A stretch of 64,000 nt of DNA from contig MU623422.1 of assembly GCA_025201765.1 (NCBI GenBank), forward strand, positions 62,001-126,000. Direction: 5' to 3'. The notes under the pieces are model-generated. The model was not told where the DNA came from. It worked only from the letters and a program-made list of their open reading frames with translations, and searched no databases. How positions within the stretch are numbered: the first letter of the stretch is position 1; each line of letters starts with the position of its first letter. Both the position numbers and the translations under genes were made by a program. Source of the DNA: Daldinia sp. FL1419 (lineage: Eukaryota > Ascomycota > Sordariomycetes > Xylariales > Hypoxylaceae). Below, one piece after another: positions 1 through 10,802 of the stretch.

Positions 1-287
1 TTAATATCACAACGTACTAAGAGCATGTATACATTGAGCTATACATTAAGCAAGAATGGGGCTTTTTTATATCGGGCACTGATTATTTTGGCGGGACTAT
101 AAACCCCCTTAAACCAGTGCCCTATCTTTTATTAATTTTCTGTTTTTTTCTGTTTCCTTCTCTTTTCTACCTTTCCAGATATAGCAGAGCCAATATACAC
201 GACAAGGAGATCATAGATACCCTAGGTAGTATTAGATTGCTAAGGAAGACCATCCTATAGTAATTACAAGCCTCGCTCCCGTTGGCC
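1..287. other. Intergenic, no gene seen
   Basis: No coding signal was recognised. The only structure seen is an 8-bp inverted repeat, GGGCACTG at 74-81 and CAGTGCCC at 115-122, around an AT-rich loop. The stretch is the downstream flank of the small secreted protein gene that reads leftward and stops at 288. Confidence 0.5.
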
Positions 288-687
288 TTAGGAATCTCTG
301 GGAGGAGGAGTGCTTGATGGCTCTTGGTTAACGAAGTACATCCGTTTACCATCGGCGTTGAAGATATGAACCTCTCCACTTTCAGTTACGTTGCGGAATC
401 CTTCGGCGCAACAGATGCTGTACTATAGAGAACATGTTAGCAATGATGCGCACGATATATGGTTAGGACGTATTGAAATCCCGGGAATATGGTAGCGGAC
501 TTACAAATATCGAGTTGCAACCGGTGTTACACGTGTTTGCTGTGCAAAGGCTACAGCCAGTAAAACAGCAGTAGTTTTCATATTGAGCTGCATCCCTATT
601 TCCCGTTGGGGCGGGATCGGCGCTGAGGGAATATACGGGAGCGCTGATGATGGCGGCAAAGAGGCAGGCAAGACCTAGGAACTGCAT
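288..687 (-). CDS. Small secreted cysteine-rich protein, effector-like
   Basis: Two exons are read on the minus strand: 687-505 and 422-288, with an 82-bp intron (423-504, GTAAGT to CTATAG) in phase 0. The product is 105 residues. It begins with a hydrophobic signal peptide (MQFLGLACLFAAII..., cleavage probably near residues 20-27). The mature part holds eight cysteines, at residues 40, 41, 45, 48, 53, 57, 65 and 66; the last pair comes from exon 2. A short charged segment and a Pro-rich tail follow. Small size, signal peptide and an even cysteine number are the usual marks of fungal secreted effector or antimicrobial-type proteins, but no named family was recognised. An ATG five codons upstream (702) is also in frame; 687 is preferred because it places the hydrophobic core directly after the start. 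Function is unknown. Confidence 0.75.
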
Positions 688-702
688 GGTGGGCGAATTC
701 AA

Positions 703-1519
703 CTTTCCGGGATATCTGCGAGTTAACGGACGTAAGAAGCAAGGGTGTTTACTTGAAGATATGTTGTTGACCTTGTTGGTAGAAAGCTATGCGAGTTGTG
801 CTGGTCGAGAATGTAGAAAAATGATCTTCTAGGCCATGTTTATATAGAGCTTGGTAAGGCATCCTGTTCAGTCTCTGTTACGATACATGTTGCGAGCAAA
901 CAACTCCTTCATTTGACAGCTAACTATCAAATTATATTAAATCATAATATTAACACATCTACAATCTCTCCATTCCAATCACTCTAAAAAATCCTGGATT
1001 GGATATCTCCGTCTTGAATATGAGAGGAATAGTCACGCTGTGACGTGAAAAATGAGATGCTACCCGAGATAATAAAATGCTTACAGACAGTCCTTGTCCT
1101 TGTTGTTATTGATGATTGCTGGTGATTGAAGTATACGGCGTGGGTAATTCAGGGCCAAGCCGGTATCTAAAAAAGGGGGGATATTGGCACTTGAGGAATA
1201 AACTGACTACCATCATGTTGGATGATACTATTACTAGGAATCTCTAGAGAAGCGAACTTACAGCAATGCACAGGAAGGGATTCATTACTTTGAAGGTTTT
1301 ATTTATTTATTTATTTATTTTTTTAAAAAAATGATAAGAATATTGACAAGCAACTAGGATAGACAGACGTATCCAAACCTTACCCCTTTTACCCAACTGT
1401 ACCACAGTCCACAGCACAGTAACATACTGTACACTCCCATAATCAACAATTCAATCATCTCATCTCCTACAATCACCATCCAGACTCTTCAAACTTATGA
1501 ACTACCTAGGTAATAAATA
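703..1519. other. Intergenic between divergent genes, TTTA microsatellite
   Basis: This shared upstream region separates the secreted protein gene (-) from the SWIM gene (+). It is AT-rich, with a (TTTA)n tract running into T8A7 at 1297-1331. Only short meaningless reading frames are present. A pyrimidine- and CA-rich stretch (about 1375-1495) lies just ahead of the SWIM gene start and may be its promoter or leader. Confidence 0.45.
1297..1331. repeat. (TTTA)n microsatellite
   Basis: Four to five TTTA units followed by a T8 and A7 run. It is a simple tandem repeat in the upstream region of the SWIM-domain gene. Confidence 0.85.
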
Positions 1520-2281
1520 ATGTCCGCGCCAGTACCAACACCACGGCAATTTCTTACTTCTCTAATAGAAAGCCTCAATTTAATCCCTATTCCCACTTCC
1601 CCACAACCCGGCGCGGGAGCCGGGAACCCGCTTAAGCTCATCCCGCCGGCGCATCGTCCACTACTGACCACTTTATACGCACTGTACCCGTTAACCCTCC
1701 TACCGGCCTTGGACTTACTAGACCGACGTCTGGCAACGCGCATTATAGTCGCACCGCCTGATTCCCCGGAAGACACAGCACCATCAGCCGCGGCTAGAAG
1801 CTCTTCGCCAGCGGTCCGCCCTGATCAAGAAGAAGGAGAACGGCAGCAAAAAACCCCACCAAACCAGCACTCCTTCTACATAGTGCGCTCCGCACAACCC
1901 CGGCACCCGCGGCGCGACGCCTCCTCCGCCCCGGGCCCGCGGTACGTCGTGCGGCCGTCCGCCTGGAACTGCAGCTGCGCAGCGTTTGCCTTTGCCGCGT
2001 TCCCCCGGGGCGAGGACCGCGAGCCGGGACGCTACGTCATCGGTCCCGCGCCCGCCGAAGCTAGGCAAGAGGGTGACGGCGGCGACAATACGACGCTGGA
2101 ATGGCAGTTTGGGGCCTTGAGTTTTGATGGTACGGAGGGGAGCGGAATCGCGGGAGTCCCGTGCTGTAAGCACTTACTCGCGTGCGTGCTGGCCGAGAGG
2201 TGGAGTGGTGTGTTGGGTGGGTATGTGGATGAGAGGATAGTTAAGAGGGAGGAGGCTGCGGGTTTGGTGGCTGATGTTTGA
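1520..2281 (+). CDS. SWIM-type zinc finger protein, possible Shu-complex (Sws1-like) homologue
   Basis: A single open frame gives 253 residues from the ATG at 1520. The SWIM signature CxC...CxH is visible: Cys151 and Cys153 in the WNCSC segment, then Cys216 and His218 in the CCKHLLAC segment, with a Gly/Glu-rich insert between. The N-terminal half is Leu/Pro-rich and a low-complexity acidic linker (about 80-115) precedes the finger. Known: in fungi, short proteins with a lone C-terminal SWIM finger include Sws1, the Shu-complex partner of Rad51 paralogues in homologous recombination. The assignment here rests on architecture alone. The gene is very GC-rich between about 1900 and 2070, and it converges with rpn8, leaving 275 bp between their stops. 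A transposase-derived SWIM protein is less likely because no transposase core is present. Confidence 0.78.
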   Translation: MSAPVPTPRQFLTSLIESLNLIPIPTSPQPGAGAGNPLKLIPPAHRPLLTTLYALYPLTLLPALDLLDRRLATRIIVAPPDSPEDTAPSAAARSSSPAVRPDQEEGERQQKTPPNQHSFYIVRSAQPRHPRRDASSAPGPRYVVRPSAWNCSCAAFAFAAFPRGEDREPGRYVIGPAPAEARQEGDGGDNTTLEWQFGALSFDGTEGSGIAGVPCCKHLLACVLAERWSGVLGGYVDERIVKREEAAGLVADV

Positions 2282-2556
2282 GCAGTATTTTAAGCATAGA
2301 ACGGGCTATGATTTATGAATAGCCGTAGAGGTCGCAATGCAATAATACAATCACCGACGGATAAGCATCGCTCGTAAGAACTAAAGCTCGTAGGATAAAA
2401 TCATGTCTTCATCAGGGATTAGTCCCCCGACCAGAACTCTATAGATTTGCGCGCGGGAGGTGTCTCCAACCTCGAATGCAGCTCTCGTCCAAAGAGGATT
2501 AATGTACAGGGGGGGTTGTAGTAATTTGGTATTCCATCTACTCATAAAAAGCCCTA

Positions 2557-3726
2557 CTATTTCTTCTTTTCCTTGTCGCTACTCTTGTCTGTAGGCTCGC
2601 CGTTAACACCATTAACGCCGTTCTCCTTCTTGTCCTTGTCGTCCTTTCCTGTCGCAGTAGCTTCGTCCTTCGCCTCCTTCTCTTCCTGTTGTTGTCGATT
2701 TTGAATCTTGTTCTCGATTAAATCGTGGAACGCTGTGATGGCGCGGATTAAGCTGCTTAGATAGATGGCGAGGAGCTGGTCGTTCGTTTTGACGCTCATC
2801 GCGTATGATAGCTCACCCACGTTGCCACTCTTTCCATCAGTGCCGGACTTAGGGGTCGACAGGTTGGGTAGAAGGTTGAAGATATCTTGGAGATTGCCCA
2901 AGACTGCGTGGTTCACCGGTAGCTTGCGGTCCTGCACCTTCTGAAGATATGCTTGGATGTCGCGCAATCGGAGGTGTAGCCCTTGCAACGACTGTAGTTG
3001 GTTCGTAATTCGTGTCGATAGGGTACCTATGGCTACATCGCGAATATCTCGGAGCAAGTGTTCCACGCCGATCTCTTCCGCCTCCTCGGCCTCGATGGTA
3101 GAAGGAGTATGTACAAAGGTCTTGGATGTGGTTGTGCCGTCCTGTTCGTTATTAGATTTAACACTTGATATATAATGTTAGCGTAGAGCCACTCACGTCC
3201 TTGATCTCCTCTACTGCAAAGTATGCATCTGTCGGAACACCGGATTCCTTAGGTTGGACGTCAATAATGACCAGCAGTGGGTTTGGTGTGTATCTCTTAA
3301 AGAGCCCGTTGATCTGAAGGTCGGATGCGCGCAGCTTCGGTCCGGAGTGGTACCAGCCTATTAACTTCTCCCGGGCGTTGACCTTCTTGAACATGTCGTT
3401 CATGTTCTCGACATAGTTGTGATCTAAGAACCAGACGGACGGATCGTCACCATCTTCCTCGAATGGAACTACATGGAACAAATCAAAGTTAACGGCGCTG
3501 ACGTAGATAGTATAGTAAATAATATATGGTAATGCGACGAACCTGCGAAGCTGTTGGAAACCCGTACGTTCTTTCCATCGTTCTGGCCTAATAGCACACC
3601 CACGACCCGCTTCTTGGTACCCTTGGCTACTCGGTTGAAGTGGTCTACGACGGAGAGGAGGACGAGAGGGGCGACGGTAACATTTTTGTTTACAAAAGAA
3701 AGCGTCTCGGCGGTCGTGGCAGGCAT
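2557..3726 (-). CDS. rpn8: 26S proteasome regulatory subunit Rpn8 (MPN domain)
   Basis: Three exons, 3726-3543, 3468-3197 and 3141-2557, with introns 3469-3542 (74 bp) and 3142-3196 (55 bp), give 346 residues. Family sequence is clear throughout: VAPLVLLSVVDHFNR near the N-terminus, VVGVLLGQ, the WYHSGPKL segment in exon 2, and DVAIGTLSTRITNQL in exon 3. This is the non-catalytic MPN subunit that pairs with the deubiquitinase Rpn11 in the proteasome lid. As in the family, the JAMM zinc-ligand pattern is absent. The C-terminal tail (about residues 295-346) is Lys/Glu/Asp-rich and disordered, ending in a run of lysines. The frame joins at residue 62 (phase 1) and residue 152 (phase 0). Length matches fungal Rpn8 (about 330-350). 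The gene is essential in yeasts and expected to be constitutively expressed. Confidence 0.97.
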
Positions 3727-5226
3727 CTTGAGGTATTGGGGGGGGGTGAGGGGTAGAGAAATTAAGAAAATAGTATGAGATGGAAGAAAGTGAATAACTC
3801 AAGATAAAACGAGCCCAATGGATGTTTGATAAACAGATAGGAAAGGCTGTCGTATGTGAGGCTGCCTTCGCACACGAAATCCCGGCAAGCTCAGCTCTTG
3901 ATTGGGATTAGTGCGGAACGTTGTAAATGCACAGACCCGCAACCTGGCAAGGCTGATGTAATACTAGGTCATCTTCTAACTACCTGAGCTTAAAATATGA
4001 ATTATGTGGAGATACCTCGATACATCTTTGATAACTTCGATAAGGTTTATGTGGCCATGTGGCTGTGTGGCTAAAGGATGACATGTGGCTTATTCTTTTA
4101 CTGTGCGGCTAAGGTAACGCATCCATCCTTGCTTGAACCTTACATAGGTATTGGTATTTGCTAGGTTAGCACCTTGTCCTTTATTGTAACTCTTTCAACA
4201 TCGTAGAGAAACCCGCTCACCGGCGGAAATGTGCTGGAAATACCTGTTTGCTCTTTAGCAGGGAAGGTCATATGAATAATTAGACTAGCGAATCCTCTCC
4301 CAGCTGACTGAGGTATATACCTACTGTTTGATGCTCTGACAGCTAAGGACGAGCGAGTTTTGGTATCCGCTTGGCCGAATACTCTGTACTCAATCGTGAG
4401 CCGATATTTGTCGTTGCTTATTCTTACGGCCGCGGGGGTTATTCGGGTACCTCCCTGAAGAACAAAAGTATTATCAAGGCAATAAACAGGTTTGTAACAA
4501 GTTGGTAGTTTATTGTTCAATTTTCTTAGCTACGTCTATAATAATAAGTCTAAAAACGATTTCACGTTATCGTCAACCTCGGCGGTCCAACGGAAAAGAA
4601 GAATAGTAATCCGACTTTCACGTAGGCCCGTAAAAATATAGCCGAACCCCAAGCAAGCACCAAGCCTTTACTTAACTTGATCGGGTAAGACGGTGAAGCT
4701 GCCTCAAGCTACCTCGGTGCGGTAAGCTAGGAATTACAGGCAGGTAACTGGCCGCATGCCGCTAGAAAGTAACGATACGTCTCCACTCTATACTTGCTAA
4801 ACCACGGGTATGGGTAGGTACATAATACATGCTTGTATGCCTAGGCTGTACTGGCTTGTAAGCCGTTCGAATGTTGTTGTTTAGTTACGCTTTCAGCCAC
4901 TGGGAAGCCCCAATTGCCCCGAGCTCCAGTCTACTTCTTTATGGTACCCGTAGAACCGATAAGCTAGGTTGTACCTATACACTATACCTACCTACCTACA
5001 TAGTTAGTACGGGGAACGGGGAACGGAGAACGGTGAGCGTTTTTTTCCCTTTAGTCTCCTTTAGCAAGAGTCGCATAGAATTGAACGTGGCAATCTGTGC
5101 CTTGCTAAAAAAGAATTGAGGGTACATAGAAATTAGTTATTCCGCACCTTTATCGAGCTATAATCCGAGTTATAATTTTCGAAAAAAGAATATCCCGATT
5201 TCCGATCCCCCCCCGACCTCGCTGGC

Positions 5227-5254
5227 CTGTACGCTGTACGCTGCACGCTGCACG
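5227..5254. repeat. 7-bp tandem repeat (CTGYACG)x4
   Basis: Two CTGTACG units are followed by two CTGCACG units. The shift is a single T/C transition. It lies about 220 bp upstream of the adenylate kinase start. Confidence 0.8.
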
Positions 5255-5315
5255 ACCACCATCGAAATTCCAGCTTCTAACACCTGGCAACCTTCAACTT
5301 ACTACGCTCTTCTCT

Positions 5316-5472
5316 TATTCACTCTCCCCTCCACCGTAACTTCCGTTGCTTCCTTTCCCTTTTTATTTTTCCTATTATATCACTCATTCTTTTCTTATTT
5401 ATTTGACTTTCCCTGTCGCCTTTCCTTGACCTGCCTCGGTCCGGCTCAATTGATTCGTTTGAGCTGTTCAAA
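5316..5472 (+). promoter_or_regulatory. CT-rich leader/promoter tract of adenylate kinase gene
   Basis: This stretch is dominated by C and T on the plus strand (runs such as CTCCCCTCCACC and CCTTTCCCTTTTT) and ends at the ATG. CT-rich tracts just upstream of the start are a known feature of highly expressed filamentous-fungal genes. No TATA box is obvious. The function is inferred from position and composition. Confidence 0.5.
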
Positions 5473-6533
5473 ATGGGTATTATCGACGATGAGATGAAGC
5501 GGCTGCAGGACGTTGTGTCCAGCCTAGAAGACCGTGTGCGACGTCTAGAACAGCGCCAATCCGGCGGGACTGCCGAGAGTGTGCGCATGATTCTCATGGG
5601 CCCTCCTGGAGCCGGTATGTTGGAAAAGTCGTCAGGACCGAAGAATTGGTCCTGATTGAACGTTGCGCTAACTGCGACTTGACGAATTTCAGGAAAGGGA
5701 ACGCAAGCGCCCAAGATCAAGGAGAAGTTCTCGTGCTGCCATTTAGTAAGGGCCGACAAATTCTAAAAGCGCTATTTTTCATGCAAACTTGAATGACTGA
5801 CAGCCATGAAAAGGCTACCGGCGACATGCTTCGATCTCAAGTCGCCAAGAAGACACCTCTTGGGAAAGAAGCGAAGAAGATCATGGACGCTGGTGGTTTG
5901 GTCAGCGACGACATCGTTATTGGCATGATCAGGGAGGAACTTGATAACAACAAGGAATGCAAGGGAGGGTATGTTCTCTTTTTCCGCGGTTCTTCAGCAA
6001 CACAAATTTTTTCGGCCGTAGTTATGATGATGATATATCTTGTTCCGGCTTGGGATTCGAACTAACCCTGTCCTAGCTTCATCCTTGACGGTTTCCCCCG
6101 CACTGTCGCTCAAGCCGAATCTCTCGACAAGATGCTCGCCGAGAAAAACCAGAAGCTACAGCATGCTGTTGAATTACAAATCGATGACGCTCTTTTGGTT
6201 GCGCGTATTACCGGCCGCTTAATTCATCCCGCCTCCGGCCGAAGTTATCACAGCACCTTTAACCCCCCAAAGGTGCCTATGACGGACGATATTACTGGCG
6301 AGCCTCTGATCCAGCGATCTGACGACAATGCCGATGCGCTTAAGAAGCGTCTGGTCACTTACCACAAGCAGACTGCTCCCGTTGTCGGATACTACAAGAA
6401 CACTGGTATCTGGAAGGGCGTCGATGCCAGCCAAGAGCCTGGCCAAGTTTGGACCAGCCTATTGAAGATTTTCGACGAGAACAAGAGCCCTAAGAGCAGC
6501 GGCGGTATTCTGAGCAAGCTGACCGGCCAATAA
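5473..6533 (+). CDS. adk1: Adenylate kinase (ATP-AMP phosphotransferase)
   Basis: Four exons, 5473-5614, 5693-5745, 5814-5968 and 6077-6533, give 268 residues. The introns (78, 68 and 108 bp) begin GTATGT, GTAAGG and GTATGT and fall in phases 1, 0 and 2. The P-loop GPPGAGKGT (residues 43-51) is split by intron 1. ATGDMLR (the AMP-binding start) begins exon 3, and FILDGFPRT begins exon 4. The LID has the long-form pattern GRLIHPASGRSYH without zinc cysteines. The enzyme interconverts ATP + AMP and 2 ADP in the cytosol and mitochondrial intermembrane space. The N-terminal 35 residues form a short predicted coiled coil. Length and motifs are normal. A second possible 3' splice site (CAG near 5803) would break the frame, so AAAAG at 5813 is chosen. 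Confidence 0.97.
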
Positions 6534-7452
6534 ACCGGCAGCTGCTCTTATTCCCGTCTTTCGCTCTTATCCTGGTTTCCCAAGATTTAGATCTAAGGGA
6601 TAAGATGTGGACATAGCTATAGGAGTTTCCAACGTGAGGCGTTATGCGATCATGTAGGAAAGTGTTATCATTGGATTGTGAAGTAGTGGAAAGGGGTATC
6701 TGGAGCCAATGGAGCCAAAGGCGCCAAAGGAGTGATGGGATGAAAAGGAGCAGCCTATGGAACTAACGCGCGACTTGTATCATACGATTTGCATGTACCA
6801 TGTCATCATGAATCAAACCTTGTTAAAAGACACTTTGAATCCCGTATTTCTCCTAATGCTAGAACTTGACTTCAGTTCAACCCGTATATAAAAGAACGGT
6901 AATTTTTTAACGTAATATCTTTTCTTATTCTACGTCGAATATCGTGCCACCCTTTTTAGAAGCATAACAGACAGGTACTAACGGTTAGTGCTTTAGTGAA
7001 GACTTCCATTGAGCTGATAGAAGAGATTCAAGGTTAGTAACGTTATTTTGCTTACCCTTGTTGAAGCTGAAGCTTAATCTTCAGCCAACCCATGATAAGC
7101 TATACGAATGCAAAGCCTACCTATCTATAGACAAATAGACTGAAGCTTACAAATACTATACATATTCGAAAGTAATAAATAGGTGGTCTTCAGCTGGTGT
7201 AGGTTATAGATATAAATAAGACTATGCTCATTACGGATTCAAATCGAAATACGGCCCCTAATCTTATGAGCTACTTCAAGCATTATTAACACAGATGCAA
7301 GGTTACTCGCCAGGACGATTGGAATCCTGACGAGTAATAGTGATATTAAACACCACTCATGGACTATCTATAGCCTCTTATATGAAGGATTACAGTAATT
7401 GTATTGTTTCACCTAGGAATTTATACTCGACACGAACTCAACCATCTCCAGC
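6534..7452. other. Intergenic, no gene seen
   Basis: This is the 3' flank of adk1 and the region before the PhzF-like pseudogene. It is AT-rich, with no open frame of note and no tRNA-like fold recognised. A short purine-rich repeat of AGCCAA(T/A)GG(A/C)GCC(A)AAGG type occurs near 6703-6730. Confidence 0.45.
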
Positions 7453-8170
7453 ATGTCCCGCACCACAAAACCCACTATGACCCTACCATTCTTGGCTATC
7501 GACGTCTTTACTAAGACGCCCTTTCGGGGCAATCTTCTCGGCATAGTCCACGCGAGAGCGGACACGGAACTCGCGCAGGACCAAAAGCAACTGAGAGTGC
7601 GGGAGCTCAATCTCTCCGAGACGGTGTTTCTGTACGAGCAGACCGCGGCGGATATCCCATTCGCGGGCAATGGTGTGGCGAACTACCTCCCGCACGACCT
7701 GCCGTCGCGCATAATTTCCATATCCGCAGCGAGCCGTTTGCCGGGAGGGTATACGGGACATATCCCGTCGCTAGCATCGTAAACGGGACGACGGCCATCA
7801 TGGCGCGGTTACCAGACCCCGGCACGGCAGACGGCGAATCTGCTCGGCACCGAGAATACGATGAGAGCGGTGCTGGCGCTGGATGAAGGGCGGAGGAGCG
7901 GGCAGGTTGTTACGTATTTCTATGTAGACCTCGGCCGGAAGGAAGACGGCACGCGGAAACTACGCACGAGGAGTTTGGGAAGCAGGGCAGATCTAGCGAC
8001 GGCGTCGGCGGCTGCGGGGTTGTGCTCGATGTTGGGTTCCTGTGCCGTCTCCTGATACGAAGGACAGGCCTGAATGAGGCGTGGTCCTGGACTTGGTAGA
8101 ATACCAGCTCGGTCTTGACAAGGAGAAACGGAAATGGACTGGATATCTGCATCGGAGGGCATTTTGCTAA
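7453..8170 (+). pseudogene. PhzF-family (phenazine biosynthesis-like isomerase) pseudogene
   Basis: The first frame (7453-7782) starts like a fungal PhzF protein: TLPFLAIDVFTKTPFRGN, then LRVRELNLSETVFLYEQ, then IPFAGN. The segment normally between the SETVFL and PFAGH motifs is missing. The frame then drifts and stops. Family-like sequence resumes in another frame at about 7861-8052, with VVTYFYVDLGR, then RKLRTRSL, and a degraded version of the DPATGSAAS motif (DLATASAAAGLC). A last fragment reads VVEYQLGLDKEKR near 8096. At least one internal deletion and two frameshifts are needed. The DNA is GC-rich, so loss was by indels and not by C-to-T RIP. PhzF proteins are epimerase/isomerase-fold enzymes; this copy cannot make a full product. 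Confidence 0.8.
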
Positions 8171-8849
8171 TTATTCGGCCCTTCCCTTTCAACACTAGGC
8201 CACCGAATCCGGTATGCGGCCAATGTGAAGACAACAAAAGGAACAGGAATTCAAAGGAACTCTTGAATTTCGCAGAGGATATCTACCAGGCCAAACGCCG
8301 AATCTACTCGAATCTAAACGCAGATAGCCTCAATATCAAGCTAGGGGGAGTATCATAAGGAGCGAGCCCGCGAGGTGAGCCCATCTATCGCTAATTAGGT
8401 ACGTACGTAACTTGCAACAAATTGAGAAAAGAGGGTAATATGATATTAAGGTATCTTCCACGAGCCCGTATTACGTAGCGAACAGTCCACGTCCATCAAC
8501 TCCAGACCGTCGTTCACGTCGTAATCATACAAAGGAAGAGATATGAAGAATATCAGAAGGAGCGCAGCAGTAGCAATGCCAGCGAATGCTTTTAGTAACA
8601 ATTAAAAATCAGGTAGAAGAAAAAAAATTTCCAACGCCTTTCCAGTAGGTATCTCCCCTTTGCAAAGCCGCCTTTCCTCTTTCCAGAGGACAAACGCCGA
8701 TGGAAATGCAGTTTTGACTGAGCTCTGATAGCCGCCGAACGCCTCGCTTTTTAAACCAAAGCCTCAGATATCCCCTGCAATTCAATTCGCCCGCCAGATA
8801 ACCACGATGATTAGAACTAGATGTGCAAGTTGGCTACGGGTGAGTCCCG
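8171..8849. other. Intergenic, no gene seen
   Basis: 3' side of the PhzF pseudogene and 3' flank of the coiled-coil gene on the minus strand. Small frames only; further degraded coding sequence cannot be excluded up to about 8360. GC content drops after 8380. Confidence 0.4.
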
Positions 8850-10802
8850 CTACGCGGACCGTCCCTTAGCTGCTCGAGCCGCCGGCGCGCTGACATCCCT
8901 TCTATCTCCCGTCCCTGACATCATCTGCCTTCGAGGCGTGGCTAATCCCTGAGCAGCACTCCTAGCTCTACCGCGGCGCTCCCTAATCTGCGCCAGCGCT
9001 TCTTCGCGTGTCATCGTTGGTGTCAGGGCTGGGTTGTTGACATCGAATGATGGAACACGGTCGCGGTTTTGGTTCATGGTGTCCCGAACGGGGACTGTCG
9101 TGGTAGTGGTTACTGTATAGAAGGCAGCAGTACTGTGGGGTCGTGTATCCTGTTCTGCTTCCATCTCTGCTTTCGGGCGAGCTGCCCCCTCGGCATAGTC
9201 TTCTGAACCCAAGCGATTGGCAGCTTCTAACGGTATGGTCGGGATATCCACCATCGGGTAGTTGTTGTCGCTTTCATGAGGTGCGTTGAGGAGCGAGAGG
9301 AGGGAAGTGCGCTCCTGAGCTAGCAAAGCAAACGTTGGGGGCTCAGCGGACGGAGTTCGAGAATAGATAGAATGATTTGGTGGTGGGTCTTTTGGGGTTG
9401 TCGGTTCGTAGGATGACTCCTCGGATTTCCCGCTTGCTTGAAGGTCCTGTTGAGAGATGGTTCTGAAGATCCCCTCAGAGGGAACAAAAATAGTCGAACG
9501 CCTGGGTTCCTTTCGTTGTCTTGTCGGCTCCTTGGGTGCTTCGCTGTCTACCCGCGACTCCAACTCCCCTGGCCGCGCCAACCACCGTTCTGGTTCTTCA
9601 GCTTGCTTAGAATCTCGGCGTTGGCTGTGCTCTAGACTTCTAGATGATGTGGTAGAGGCAGAATGCTCTACGGATCCGGGCTTCTGGCCTAAAATCATGA
9701 GATCTGCCGGGTCCACAATCGTGACTGGTCCGGCCCGTTCCCGACGCATCGACGCAGCCATACTTCTGCGCGGGCGAGACTTTGCGCAGGAGCAGCATCG
9801 TAGCTGACATTCTGCCTGCACAAATTCCAAGTGTTCTTGAGCTCGGTCAGCTCTTTGCTTCTCCCATTGCCATAGACGGGTTAACTCTTCAATCTCCTCC
9901 TCACTCGCAGCGGAAGAAAGAATATCGACTGCCGATATGGAAACACGCCCCTTCTTAGGCGACGCGAATTCGCTGTCCGGATCCTCCGGCGGGAGCGGTA
10001 GGCGCCCCTCGGCGGCAATCCTAGCGATCTCTTCAGTCCTAGCGGCCTCCTTGTATGCATCACGTTCCTGCTCAACGAACGTAATGCGTTCAAGGGCCTT
10101 CTCTAGCTGTTCTTGTATTTCAGCTAGTTGATAGCGAGATTTAAACGCTTCTTGCTCGCGAGCTTTGCTCAGATCCTTCTCTCTTGCTAGAGATTCTTCT
10201 ACAGATTTAGTAGAATTTCGTGTAGATTTAAGTTCTTCTTGTAACTTGACAATAGTCGATTGCGTCTTGAAAACTTCCTTGCGCGCTTGTCGAATCTCCT
10301 TCTCCCAAATTGTTTTACTGTGTTGGAGAGTTTCTTTGGCTTGTCCATATTTTTCCTATTGATAGACCAATTAGCTCATGTCTTGTGACAGTAATCAATC
10401 GTGATCTAGCCCTGATATACTCACCATGACATCTTCTAATCTTTCGCCAACTTTACGCTCTCGACCGCGGCTCTCCTCGACTTGCCGTCGCAGGGCTCTA
10501 GCCTCTTCACGGTAACGGCGCATCTCAGCCTCTGCCTCTTCGCGTCCTAGCATGGCTCGTTTCAAGGCGGCATCGGCCGTCTTCCGTTCAAGCTGTCTAG
10601 ACATGGATGCCGCGGGACCCGTTGTCAGGTTGTTGAACTGACGGATCTTGTCGTGTACGTCGCTATCGCGAAGGTGATCACTCTTCGTGGGGGATGATGG
10701 GACGATCTCGCGCTGGTGATTGATTTTGTCGGGAGATGCTGGTTGTAGTGGTGCCGTACCAGGCGAACCTGGAAGGCTGACGGAGTTTTCGACTTGCATC
10801 AT
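8850..10802 (-). CDS. Long coiled-coil protein, conserved-looking, unknown function
   Basis: Two exons, 10802-10425 and 10355-8850, with a 69-bp intron (10356-10424, GTGAGT to AATAG, phase 0), give 627 residues. I walked exon 2 codon by codon from 10355 to 9830 and it is continuously open. Residues about 1-65 are Ser/Pro-rich and disordered. About 68-300 is a nearly unbroken Glu/Arg/Lys/Ala heptad region (long coiled coil), interrupted by a Pro-rich hinge LPLPPEDPD near 245. A short cysteine cluster, CQLRCCSC, lies at about 309-316. The remaining half is disordered and Ser/Thr-rich, with an Arg-rich patch near the C-terminus (REEALAQIRERRGRARS). The shape suits a structural or scaffold protein (spindle-pole or septum-associated proteins look like this), but no family was recognised. 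Start chosen: the ATG ATG pair at 10802; upstream in-frame codons belong to the leader. Confidence 0.85.

Larger units (their letters stand above)
3727..5472. other. Intergenic between rpn8 and adenylate kinase (divergent promoters)
   Basis: No recognisable gene. A 119-codon minus-strand frame (4161-4520) has no family features. Near 5227-5254 lie four copies of a 7-bp unit, CTGYACG. Just before adk1 is a strongly pyrimidine-rich stretch annotated separately. The rpn8 side has a G-run at about 3740-3748 in its leader. Confidence 0.5.

Noticed and set aside
4161..4520. 119-codon minus-strand frame between rpn8 and adk1
   Set aside because: No family motif, no signal peptide, low-complexity composition like its surroundings; likely chance in a divergent promoter region.
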